A stretch of DNA of 5,545 nucleotides from Desulfobacteraceae bacterium. Its GTDB lineage: Bacteria; Desulfobacterota; Desulfobacteria; Desulfobacterales; Desulfobacteraceae. The translations under genes and the position numbers were made by a program. Below, in pieces: positions 1 to 5,545 of this stretch. The notes below the pieces were generated by a model that saw nothing but the letters and a program-made list of their open reading frames with translations, made no database searches and was not told the origin of the DNA. The stretch's first letter is position 1, and every line of letters starts with the position of its first letter. The stretch is taken from the NCBI GenBank assembly GCA_015486915.1, contig WFQS01000275.1, positions 1 through 5,545 on the forward strand, written 5' to 3'.

Positions 1-102
1 CTCTATTAACTATATATGCCATACTTAATATTTTTGATAACATAAATTGCAACAGGAGTATAGTATTAGTATTTAGCTACTCCTCCATGAGGTCATTTTA
101 TA
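1..102 (+). promoter_or_regulatory. AT-rich leader of the M55 peptidase gene, possible promoter
   Basis: This short stretch before the peptidase gene shows no convincing coding region. A possible sigma-70-like pair is TTGATA at 34-39 and TATAGT at 59-64, but the 19-bp spacer is long and the match is modest. A perfect 7-bp inverted repeat, AGGAGTA (54-60) and TACTCCT (78-84), encloses a 17-base loop containing the tandem TAGTAT TAGTAT (61-72). The region lies upstream of a lone plus-strand gene, so a promoter is expected here, but the exact elements are a guess. Confidence 0.25.
89..93 (+). promoter_or_regulatory. Ribosome binding site of the M55 peptidase gene
   Basis: GAGGT lies 9 bases before the ATG at 103 and fixes that codon as the start. 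The same GAGG can pair with CCTC at 82-85 across a three-base loop, so the site could be partly masked in the mRNA. Confidence 0.65.
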
Positions 103-891
103 ATGAAATTTATCATAGCTGTTGATTGTGAAGGCCCAGCCTGTGTGGTTGGTAATTATGGAAAAGCACTGAGTACCTCCTGTGACTATCCGTTTGCACA
201 AAAACAGGCAACGCTTGAAACAAATGCCGCAGCCCGCGCATTATTTGATTCAGGGGCCGATCATGTACTGGTCTGGGACAGTCATGGCCAGGGAATTAAT
301 CTTTTATTTGACCAGCTTGATCCTCGATGCCCTGTCATTCTTGGCAGAGGCTTTAAAACTCGATTTCCCGGTCTTGATGAAAGTTTTACAGGAATATTAA
401 TGATTGGTTATCATGCCATGGAGGGAACGAAAAATGCTGTACTTGCTCACACCTACAGCTCTGAAGCCTATCAGAGAATCCGTGTCAACGGATGTACTGT
501 GGGTGAAATAGCACTTGACGCTTCAGTGGCAGGTGAGATGGGGATACCTTTAATATTTATTGCAAGCGATAAGCATGGCTGTGATGAGGCTTTAAAAGTC
601 ATGCCATGGATTAAATCGGTTGCAACCAAAAAAGGATTTGGCAGGAACTGTGCTTTAAGTAAGAATCCTGAAACTGTACAGGACGAAATATATAAAGCTG
701 TCAGGAGTGCGGTAAATGATATCGATAGAATGAAGCCGTTTATATTCAATTCTCCCATCCGGGTTGAAATTAAATTCAAGACCATTCTGCAGACATTAAA
801 ATCGATCTTACGCAATCGCCGTGGCTGGAAGCTTAGAGGCCCCAAAACAATTGAAAAAAAATTAAAAAGTATGCAGGACTGGAATTGTTAG
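103..891 (+). CDS. M55 family metallopeptidase (DppA-like D-aminopeptidase)
   Basis: This 262-residue protein belongs to peptidase family M55, whose founding member, Bacillus subtilis DppA, is a zinc-dependent D-aminopeptidase that removes N-terminal D-amino acids from short peptides. By comparison with DppA as I recall it, the expected residues are all present: Asp8 and Glu10 in AVDCEG at the N-terminus, His61 in DSHG, His104 in GYHA, the catalytic His116 in LAHT, and Glu135 in VGEIALDASVAG. No signal peptide or membrane segment is visible, so it is probably cytoplasmic. The body aligns well, but the C-terminus from about residue 222 is basic, poorly conserved and somewhat shorter than in DppA. 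The ATG at 103 has a Shine-Dalgarno site 9 bases upstream. No dpp transport genes are adjacent; the neighbour is a convergent glycan-type operon. The family call is firm, but the real substrate is unknown, so I give no gene symbol. Confidence 0.9.
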   Translation: MKFIIAVDCEGPACVVGNYGKALSTSCDYPFAQKQATLETNAAARALFDSGADHVLVWDSHGQGINLLFDQLDPRCPVILGRGFKTRFPGLDESFTGILMIGYHAMEGTKNAVLAHTYSSEAYQRIRVNGCTVGEIALDASVAGEMGIPLIFIASDKHGCDEALKVMPWIKSVATKKGFGRNCALSKNPETVQDEIYKAVRSAVNDIDRMKPFIFNSPIRVEIKFKTILQTLKSILRNRRGWKLRGPKTIEKKLKSMQDWNC

Positions 892-2264
892 GAAAATGAC
901 CTGTTTCTAAAGAGTTCTTCAGCCACTTTACTGATCACCGGCCTGTATTTTCCAGATGGTGCAGGTTTTATATCGTCAACAATTGCAATTATTATTTTAT
1001 CATCACTTTTTAATCTGTTTTGTACCTGAGTTTTTACCTGCTCAATTCCATCTTCAGGAAATCTATTGTCTACGGCGAGGTGAACATGTATCTCGCCTAA
1101 TTTTTCCTGAATAACCTGGAATTTTACGATTCCCTTTACTGATCTGGCAATATAAATAAACGAATATCCAACCACCCATTTACCCTGGTTTGTCACAATG
1201 AACTCAACTGCTCTTCCACCGCTTATCTTAATTGAGGATAAGGATCTTCCGCATTCGCAGGCCTGTGTTGACAAGGTAACAATATCTCCTGTACGGTAAC
1301 GTATAATAGGAAAAGCATGCCCCACGATATTGGTTATAACAAGCTCTCCTTCTTCCTTAGTTGGTTTAAGTGTCTCAGGATTAATTGTTTCAAGTATTAC
1401 CTGTTCATCCATGCAGTGCATGGTATGATTTCCGCATTCGTGTCCAATAAGACCGCCTTCTCTCAGGCCAAAAGAATCATAAACCGGCACACCAAATTCC
1501 CGATGGATCAGTTCCCGATCCACATCAGGCAACATTTCACTTGTTGTCACGATAACCTTAAGCCCTTTATTTTTAAGCTCTTTAAGCTCCAGTCCCATTT
1601 CCTTGCACATTGTAATTGTCAACACAAATGAACTTGGATAACCAAAAAGACATTTTGGTTTCCAGGACAGCCAGTAATTATAATATTCCCTTACTCTATC
1701 CATGGTAAGTTCAAAACCATTGCTCAATCCATCATTTATCAGCCAATCACGAAAATGCTTTAATTTATCCTGTTTACTTAGCTCCACAGGAGAGCCCCAG
1801 TAATACATCTCTTTTTCACCTCTGCGGATACCAACCCATTCATGCCCTCTCATGCGTGCAGCATTTATATGTGCTTCACGACTGGAAGAGGTGTAGAACT
1901 CAAGAGCTTCATTGGTGGAACCGCTCGTTCTGACAAGCTGTAACCTTTTTCCTTCCCCTTTCCAGACCATCTGTTCCCGTTTTTCACGCAATGTTTCTTT
2001 TTCCAGTAAGGGAAATTTTTCAATATCTTTAACAGATTGTATATCATCGGGGTGAATTTCTGTTGAATCCATTAATTCTTTCCAAAAAGGGGTATGCTCA
2101 TATGCAATGGTGACTAATTGCTTCAATCTTTTTAAACGAAGCTCATCAAGCTTTTTTTGTGGCCACCACTGGCTTTTATTCAACTCACTTAGGATTTGAA
2201 AGCTTGGACGTCCAAGAAACAGTTCCTGAGATTTAAAAATATTTCTGGCAATAATTGGAATCAT
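888..2264 (-). CDS. Phenylacetate-CoA-ligase-like (PaaK/CapK family) adenylating enzyme
   Basis: This 458-residue protein belongs to the ANL adenylate-forming superfamily, on the PaaK/CapK side found in many capsule and surface-polysaccharide loci. Such enzymes activate a carboxylate with ATP and may pass it to a thiol or another acceptor. Visible motifs are the phosphate loop TSGST (113-117), YDSFGLREGG (262-271) at the adenine-binding position, YRTGD (323-327) with the ribose-binding Asp, and PSGKYR near the C-terminus with the likely catalytic Lys439. Cys/His pairs in HECGNHTMHC (275-284) and CECG (336-339) suggest a structural metal site, which is inference. The loop reads TSGSTN where TSGSTG is usual. 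I chose the ATG at 2264 over an in-frame TTG at 2285 because a strong Shine-Dalgarno site lies between them. It is the last gene of the minus-strand operon, 27 bp after the deacetylase. Presence of the PaaK fold does not imply phenylacetate degradation; no paa genes are nearby. Confidence 0.88.
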   Translation of the reverse strand: MIPIIARNIFKSQELFLGRPSFQILSELNKSQWWPQKKLDELRLKRLKQLVTIAYEHTPFWKELMDSTEIHPDDIQSVKDIEKFPLLEKETLREKREQMVWKGEGKRLQLVRTSGSTNEALEFYTSSSREAHINAARMRGHEWVGIRRGEKEMYYWGSPVELSKQDKLKHFRDWLINDGLSNGFELTMDRVREYYNYWLSWKPKCLFGYPSSFVLTITMCKEMGLELKELKNKGLKVIVTTSEMLPDVDRELIHREFGVPVYDSFGLREGGLIGHECGNHTMHCMDEQVILETINPETLKPTKEEGELVITNIVGHAFPIIRYRTGDIVTLSTQACECGRSLSSIKISGGRAVEFIVTNQGKWVVGYSFIYIARSVKGIVKFQVIQEKLGEIHVHLAVDNRFPEDGIEQVKTQVQNRLKSDDKIIIAIVDDIKPAPSGKYRPVISKVAEELFRNRSFS

Positions 2265-2267
2265 AAG

Positions 2268-2277
2268 CCCCTCCCTT
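2268..2277 (-). promoter_or_regulatory. Strong ribosome binding site that decides the adenylating-enzyme start
   Basis: On the minus strand AAGGGAGGGG is followed by CTT and the ATG at 2264. The site falls downstream of the alternative TTG (2285), which has no comparable site of its own, so the shorter protein beginning MIPIIARN is the likely product. Confidence 0.75.
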
Positions 2278-2291
2278 ATAAACAAATTAAG

Positions 2292-3299
2292 TTAGAAAAC
2301 ATAAAAGTTATTCAATCCCTGTATAATTTTCCGGGTCAGCGCCCTAATCGGACGGTTAACGGTACAGGGTTCAACTGATATTGGTTTATATCCCTCATTT
2401 TTAACCATCTTTCCAAGCATACTGAATGTTCGATCAGGATATACGTCACGATTTATGCTAAGCCATTGACAAAATTGTTCAAAACGTCTGAATACAATCC
2501 TGTTTAATTTCCCGCCATTGTATTGTTTATCCTTGATTTTAAATAAACTGAAGCTGTGTAAAATAAGCACAGTATCTGCTCCGGCATCGCAAATCATTTG
2601 GGCTGCATCCCTGCATTCTTCAAAAGAAGAACCCATTAAATCCACCGGCTTACTTGGATATAAACCGGGCCAATGGGGTTGCTGAAATCCTGACAAGGCA
2701 ACTTCAAGAACATTATCATACCATTTTGAACCGTTATAACAATCATCGTCAGGGAAAAGGCATTGTCCCCCAACATAGGGAAAAGTATAACTGCTATCCA
2801 TCCATATACCTGCATCAGGTAAAATTCCAAGCGTCTCTTCAGATGCTCCCATATTTCCGGCACGGAATGCAATTGGTTTTTGACCTGTCCATTTATTTAA
2901 TCGATCAACACCTTCAATAATTATTTTTTTTTGCAGTTCAGGGGCAAGGTCAGCAATTTGATCGGTCTGTTTATAGGGTTTGCCCGCGCGATGACATCCG
3001 TAATGATAGTGGCCGGGATGAATATGCAGTTGTATATCCTGCCCATGTTCAACAAGGTATTCACAGACAGGCTCAGTTTCGCCGGGATATCCAAGTTCCT
3101 CATTAAAGGGTTCCAGAAAAAAAGTGGCTTTTATTTCATACCGGTTCAGTATGTCGCAGATCAGGGGAATACCATAAAATTGTTTCCCATACTTCCCCAT
3201 CATTCCCCTTGAAGGCGGGATCGGTTTCAAATCTGTCCCCCATGCACCTCCCATGCTGCATTCTACATCAAATGTCATAAAAATACCCGGTTTCATCAT
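2292..3299 (-). CDS. Polysaccharide deacetylase family protein (NodB-like, carbohydrate esterase 4)
   Basis: This 335-residue protein looks like a NodB-homology polysaccharide deacetylase. These metal-dependent enzymes remove N- or O-acetyl groups from sugars. Family motifs are visible in order: TFDVE (9-13) in place of the classic TFDD, with Asp11 as probable catalytic base; a histidine-rich metal motif HIHPGHYH (92-99) after HGQDIQL; FRAGN (145-149) as the arginine motif; and LILHSFS (245-251) with His248 near the end of the domain. The FDVE form and the HxHP motif are typical of deacetylase relatives in exopolysaccharide and lipopolysaccharide loci. No signal peptide is apparent, so it probably acts in the cytoplasm on a lipid-linked or nucleotide-linked intermediate (inference). 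The start overlaps the preceding ATP-grasp stop as ATGA, indicating translational coupling. A second ATG follows at once at 3296; the upstream AAGG favours 3299. The exact substrate cannot be read from the sequence. Confidence 0.87.
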   Translation of the reverse strand: MMKPGIFMTFDVECSMGGAWGTDLKPIPPSRGMMGKYGKQFYGIPLICDILNRYEIKATFFLEPFNEELGYPGETEPVCEYLVEHGQDIQLHIHPGHYHYGCHRAGKPYKQTDQIADLAPELQKKIIIEGVDRLNKWTGQKPIAFRAGNMGASEETLGILPDAGIWMDSSYTFPYVGGQCLFPDDDCYNGSKWYDNVLEVALSGFQQPHWPGLYPSKPVDLMGSSFEECRDAAQMICDAGADTVLILHSFSLFKIKDKQYNGGKLNRIVFRRFEQFCQWLSINRDVYPDRTFSMLGKMVKNEGYKPISVEPCTVNRPIRALTRKIIQGLNNFYVF

Positions 3300-4576
3300 T
3301 TTGTATCTACCTTGGAATTTTGTGTTTCAGGATTGCCTATGATATCATGACCCTCGGCACCTAATTTTTTAGTCATCTGCATAAAGTCCACCATAAATGG
3401 TTTTGGATCTTTCAACATAAAAGAATCATCCCTGGTCCACGGGCCGCAATTCCATAAGAACTTAAGAACAGTCATAATCTTTCCTGTACGTTTCTGACCG
3501 GGAGGTAATTGATCTCCCCTTATCATGCCGATCATCCAGTTGGCATCACCTCCAAGGATTCTGGATCTCAGGCCTAATTTATAGCGAGTTTTTTTCATTT
3601 TTTCAGGTTCAAAGTGACTCTGCCAGAAAAGAAAAGAGGTTTGAAAGCCCGCCATTATTAATGTGGGTGTTCCGCCAATAAAACGCGGATTGATTTCCAG
3701 AAAGATATATTTATCAGTTTCAGGATCGTAGTGGAACTGCAAACCGCCAAGGCCTTCATATCCTATGGCCTTAAATAATTTTACAGCATCATTGACAAGA
3801 TTTTCATGGTGACAGCTTACCCTCTGTGTGGTTACTCCGCCGGCCAGTGGCATATGGTGCTCACCGATATAATCTCCCACCATAAAGGGTTCTCCTTTAT
3901 GCATCAATATCTGCACATGGTCTTCAGCACCTGGATAATATTCCTGAACAATTATATTATCTGCAAAATCCTGCACCTGCTCATATACTTTTTGAAGTTC
4001 ATCTTTTGTCTCGGCATAGGCGGCCTTCCATGGTGCCTGGCCTCCCTTTATGTTCTGCCTTCTTGTCCTGAAGACCAGGGGAAATCGGAGTGTATCATTG
4101 TTTTCCTTTGACATCAGATGGTCCAGTCGCATCCCTTTGGCAACCGGAACTCCCAGTTTTCTGCATAAAGATTGCATATAATCTTTATCCGTTGCCTTGT
4201 CAAAGCATTCTCGCTCAGGTGAAAACAGATGCACATCCGGTTCAAAACGATCTCTTACATCAATTAATACATTATGGTAACCCTCTGCCACCGGCATAAT
4301 TGACCCGACATCAAGAATTTTTACAAGCTCCTGGATTTCCTCTATAAATTCAGGACTGTCTGTGGGGGATTCCATTACCCATGCACTGGTCGAATAGCGA
4401 CTGTGAGCAGGTTGTCCGTATTTCGATTTTACGATTGAATGGACAGTAATACCGTTCATTGCAAGGCTCCTCACCACCCATAAGCCTACCTGTGTATCTC
4501 CCACCATGGCAAGGACTCTGCGTCTTCTGTCATTCAGCTCATTTTTTTTCTTATCTACAGGCTTAACTGCAAACAT
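3296..4576 (-). CDS. ATP-grasp domain protein (carboxylate-amine ligase-like)
   Basis: This 426-residue protein has the layout of an ATP-grasp ligase. These enzymes form an acyl-phosphate from a carboxylate with ATP and pass it to an amine or thiol. After a short charged tail with four arginines (17-20) comes a Rossmann-like pre-ATP-grasp region beginning VLAMVGDTQVGLWVVRSL (21-38). The central domain includes DKDYMQSLCRKLGVPVA (130-146), the lysine/glycine-rich loop IKGGQAPW (176-183), VQEYYPGAEDHVQ (210-222) and the metal-binding FLEINPRFIGG (292-302), where Glu294 and Asn296 should bind magnesium. Residues after about 330 form a less conserved C-terminal region. No transmembrane helix is evident, so it is probably cytoplasmic. 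It resembles the CarB-like stand-alone ATP-grasp proteins seen in polysaccharide clusters, and its substrate is unknown. It starts 19 bp after the glycosyltransferase gene with a good Shine-Dalgarno site, and its stop overlaps the deacetylase start by 4 bp. Confidence 0.88.
   Translation of the reverse strand: MFAVKPVDKKKNELNDRRRRVLAMVGDTQVGLWVVRSLAMNGITVHSIVKSKYGQPAHSRYSTSAWVMESPTDSPEFIEEIQELVKILDVGSIMPVAEGYHNVLIDVRDRFEPDVHLFSPERECFDKATDKDYMQSLCRKLGVPVAKGMRLDHLMSKENNDTLRFPLVFRTRRQNIKGGQAPWKAAYAETKDELQKVYEQVQDFADNIIVQEYYPGAEDHVQILMHKGEPFMVGDYIGEHHMPLAGGVTTQRVSCHHENLVNDAVKLFKAIGYEGLGGLQFHYDPETDKYIFLEINPRFIGGTPTLIMAGFQTSFLFWQSHFEPEKMKKTRYKLGLRSRILGGDANWMIGMIRGDQLPPGQKRTGKIMTVLKFLWNCGPWTRDDSFMLKDPKPFMVDFMQMTKKLGAEGHDIIGNPETQNSKVDTK
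3307..3313 (-). promoter_or_regulatory. Ribosome binding site of the deacetylase gene, inside the ATP-grasp gene
   Basis: AAGGTAG on the minus strand lies just before the tandem ATGATG. The AAGG core is 10 bases from the ATG at 3299 and 13 from that at 3296, which favours the first. It is only moderate in strength, in keeping with coupling to translation of the preceding gene. Confidence 0.5.
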
Positions 4577-4585
4577 ATTCAGGGT

Positions 4586-4593
4586 TCCTCCTT
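4586..4593 (-). promoter_or_regulatory. Ribosome binding site of the ATP-grasp gene
   Basis: AAGGAGGA, close to the full consensus, lies on the minus strand 9 bases before the ATG at 4576. It fills most of the 19-bp gap after the glycosyltransferase stop, leaving no room for a terminator and little for a promoter, which supports co-transcription. Confidence 0.75.
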
Positions 4594-4595
4594 AT

Positions 4596-5545
4596 TTATA
4601 ATTTTTCCATTTCAAGAATATCCTGAAAAACTTTCTGTACTTCCACTGCAACCTGCTCCCAGGATTTTACCCGGCTTGAACGAACAACCATTTCAGGATC
4701 CCATTCCCGGTTTAAAACTTCAGCAAGAGCTTCTTTTAAAGGTTCAACTTTCCTGGGCGCAACAATACTGCCCGCAGCAGGCACAGGCAGAATATCCCGG
4801 ACAGCTCCAACATCACTTGCCACAACTGGAGTACCACAGGCAAGACTTTCCAACACCGCATTAGGGCAGCCCTCACGATAGGATGCAAGTACGCTGGCAT
4901 CTGCAGCGCTAAAATATAATGGAACCCGCTCATAGGGCTGGGGCCCTGCAAGAATAAGTTGATTTTCAACCCCGGCTTCAGCAGCGATGGCCTTAAGTTG
5001 TTCAAATGTTCCACCCTGGGCAGGACCGCCTACAATTACAAGATTGATATCCCCGGGAAGGTCTGCAAGGGTATTGATCACTTCATGATGCCCCTTTCTG
5101 TGGCCTAAATGGGCAACAGTTACCAGCAGTCTTTTATCCTGAGGTAAATCAAGCTCCTGCCTGCATTTTTTTTTATCTCTGATAAAAAAATTGTTCTTAT
5201 CAACACCATTTGGGATAATTCTTATCCGTTTTTCATCAACTCCAAGTTTTAAGGCTTCTTCAGCCAAAAGTCCTGATACGCAGATAACAACAACAGCATT
5301 CTTTAATGCATGTGCACACTGTTTTCTCTGAGAATCAACTTTTATACATTCATATAATTTGCCCCTAAGGGTGATGGCATAGGGGATGCCAAACTCCCGG
5401 GCCAGCAATGACACTCCAACTCCATCAGGCCAGACAAAATGAACATCCAGAATGTCAGGTTTCCACACGCTGTATAATTGTTTAAACCAGTCCTTAATCC
5501 CCCTGAAATAAAACCAGGCATCCTGATTTTTAAAAACTCCCGGAA
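4596..5545 (-). CDS. Glycosyltransferase family 4 protein, N-terminus cut by the window edge
   Basis: The frame is open to the right edge; 315 residues are visible, and the true start lies beyond base 5545. A GTG at 5468 could be mistaken for the start, but 25 more codons continue upstream without a stop and with sensible sequence, and family 4 enzymes usually have about 350-420 residues. These retaining GT-B enzymes move a sugar from a nucleotide donor to a lipid-linked or growing glycan acceptor at the cytoplasmic side of the membrane. Counting from the GTG, the visible part holds the end of the N-terminal Rossmann domain with DVHFVWPDGVG (8-18), ICVSG (62-66) and RIIPNGVD (83-90), then VTVAHLGHRKGHHEVI (116-131) with the donor-phosphate-binding Arg/Lys. 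The hallmark E-x7-E is Glu199 to Glu207 in REGCPNAVLES, followed by CGTPVVASDVGAVRDI. It is the most upstream gene of the run seen here. Donor and acceptor sugars cannot be told. Confidence 0.92.
   Translation of the reverse strand, partial: PGVFKNQDAWFYFRGIKDWFKQLYSVWKPDILDVHFVWPDGVGVSLLAREFGIPYAITLRGKLYECIKVDSQRKQCAHALKNAVVVICVSGLLAEEALKLGVDEKRIRIIPNGVDKNNFFIRDKKKCRQELDLPQDKRLLVTVAHLGHRKGHHEVINTLADLPGDINLVIVGGPAQGGTFEQLKAIAAEAGVENQLILAGPQPYERVPLYFSAADASVLASYREGCPNAVLESLACGTPVVASDVGAVRDILPVPAAGSIVAPRKVEPLKEALAEVLNREWDPEMVVRSSRVKSWEQVAVEVQKVFQDILEMEKL

Noticed and set aside
87..125. Short 12-codon upstream frame beginning at ATG 87 and overlapping the peptidase start
   Set aside because: No ribosome site of its own is convincing, and the ATG lies within the region just before the real Shine-Dalgarno site; chance is likely.
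471..845. Minus-strand open frame of 124 codons inside the peptidase gene
   Set aside because: It lies opposite codons for conserved M55 residues (including Glu135) and has no recognisable domain.
848..887. Inverted repeat CAATT/AATTG with an A-rich run near the end of the peptidase gene, as a terminator
   Set aside because: The stem is only five weak A/T-rich pairs with a loop of about 30 bases and no following T-run on the plus strand, so it does not fit an intrinsic terminator.
1317..1631. Plus-strand open frame opposite the adenylating-enzyme gene
   Set aside because: It runs antisense across the well-conserved part that encodes the YDSFG and HECGNH motifs; nothing in its translation suggests a real protein.
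2265..2285. N-terminal extension of the adenylating enzyme from the TTG at 2285
   Set aside because: The extra seven residues would be encoded by the strong Shine-Dalgarno region itself; the ATG at 2264 sits just after that site and is the better start.
3806..4111. Plus-strand open frame of about 100 codons opposite the ATP-grasp gene
   Set aside because: It is antisense to a gene with clear family motifs, and its translation resembles no family I know and is low in charged residues, as expected for a shadow frame.

Overview
The window is a piece of a bacterial chromosome with moderate-to-low GC (about 40-45% by eye) and tightly packed genes with good Shine-Dalgarno sites. No gene identifies a species. 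The enzyme mix and base composition would suit a Gram-negative such as a Desulfobacterota (deltaproteobacterial) member, but that is an inference. I found no RNA gene, mobile element, CRISPR array or phage gene.

Layout: bases 1-102 are an AT-rich leader. A plus-strand gene (103-891) encodes an M55-family (DppA-like) D-aminopeptidase with all expected metal and catalytic residues. The rest of the window, 888-5545, is one minus-strand gene run that must be read from right to left. It encodes a family 4 glycosyltransferase (4596-5545, whose N-terminus lies beyond the right edge), an ATP-grasp ligase (3296-4576), a NodB-like polysaccharide deacetylase (2292-3299) and a phenylacetate-CoA-ligase-like/CapK-type adenylating enzyme (888-2264). 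Gaps are 19 bp, a 4-bp ATGA overlap and 27 bp, so this is almost certainly one operon. Its last gene meets the peptidase gene tail to tail, with the two stop codons overlapping by 4 bp.

The minus-strand operon looks like part of a surface-glycan or glycolipid locus. The glycosyltransferase would add a sugar, the deacetylase could free an amino group, and the ATP-grasp and adenylating enzymes could activate carboxylates for attachment. Each family assignment is well supported by motifs. The combined pathway and its substrates are inference. The most interesting point is that two different carboxylate-activating enzymes flank a deacetylase in one operon, with a D-amino-acid peptidase next door on the other strand.
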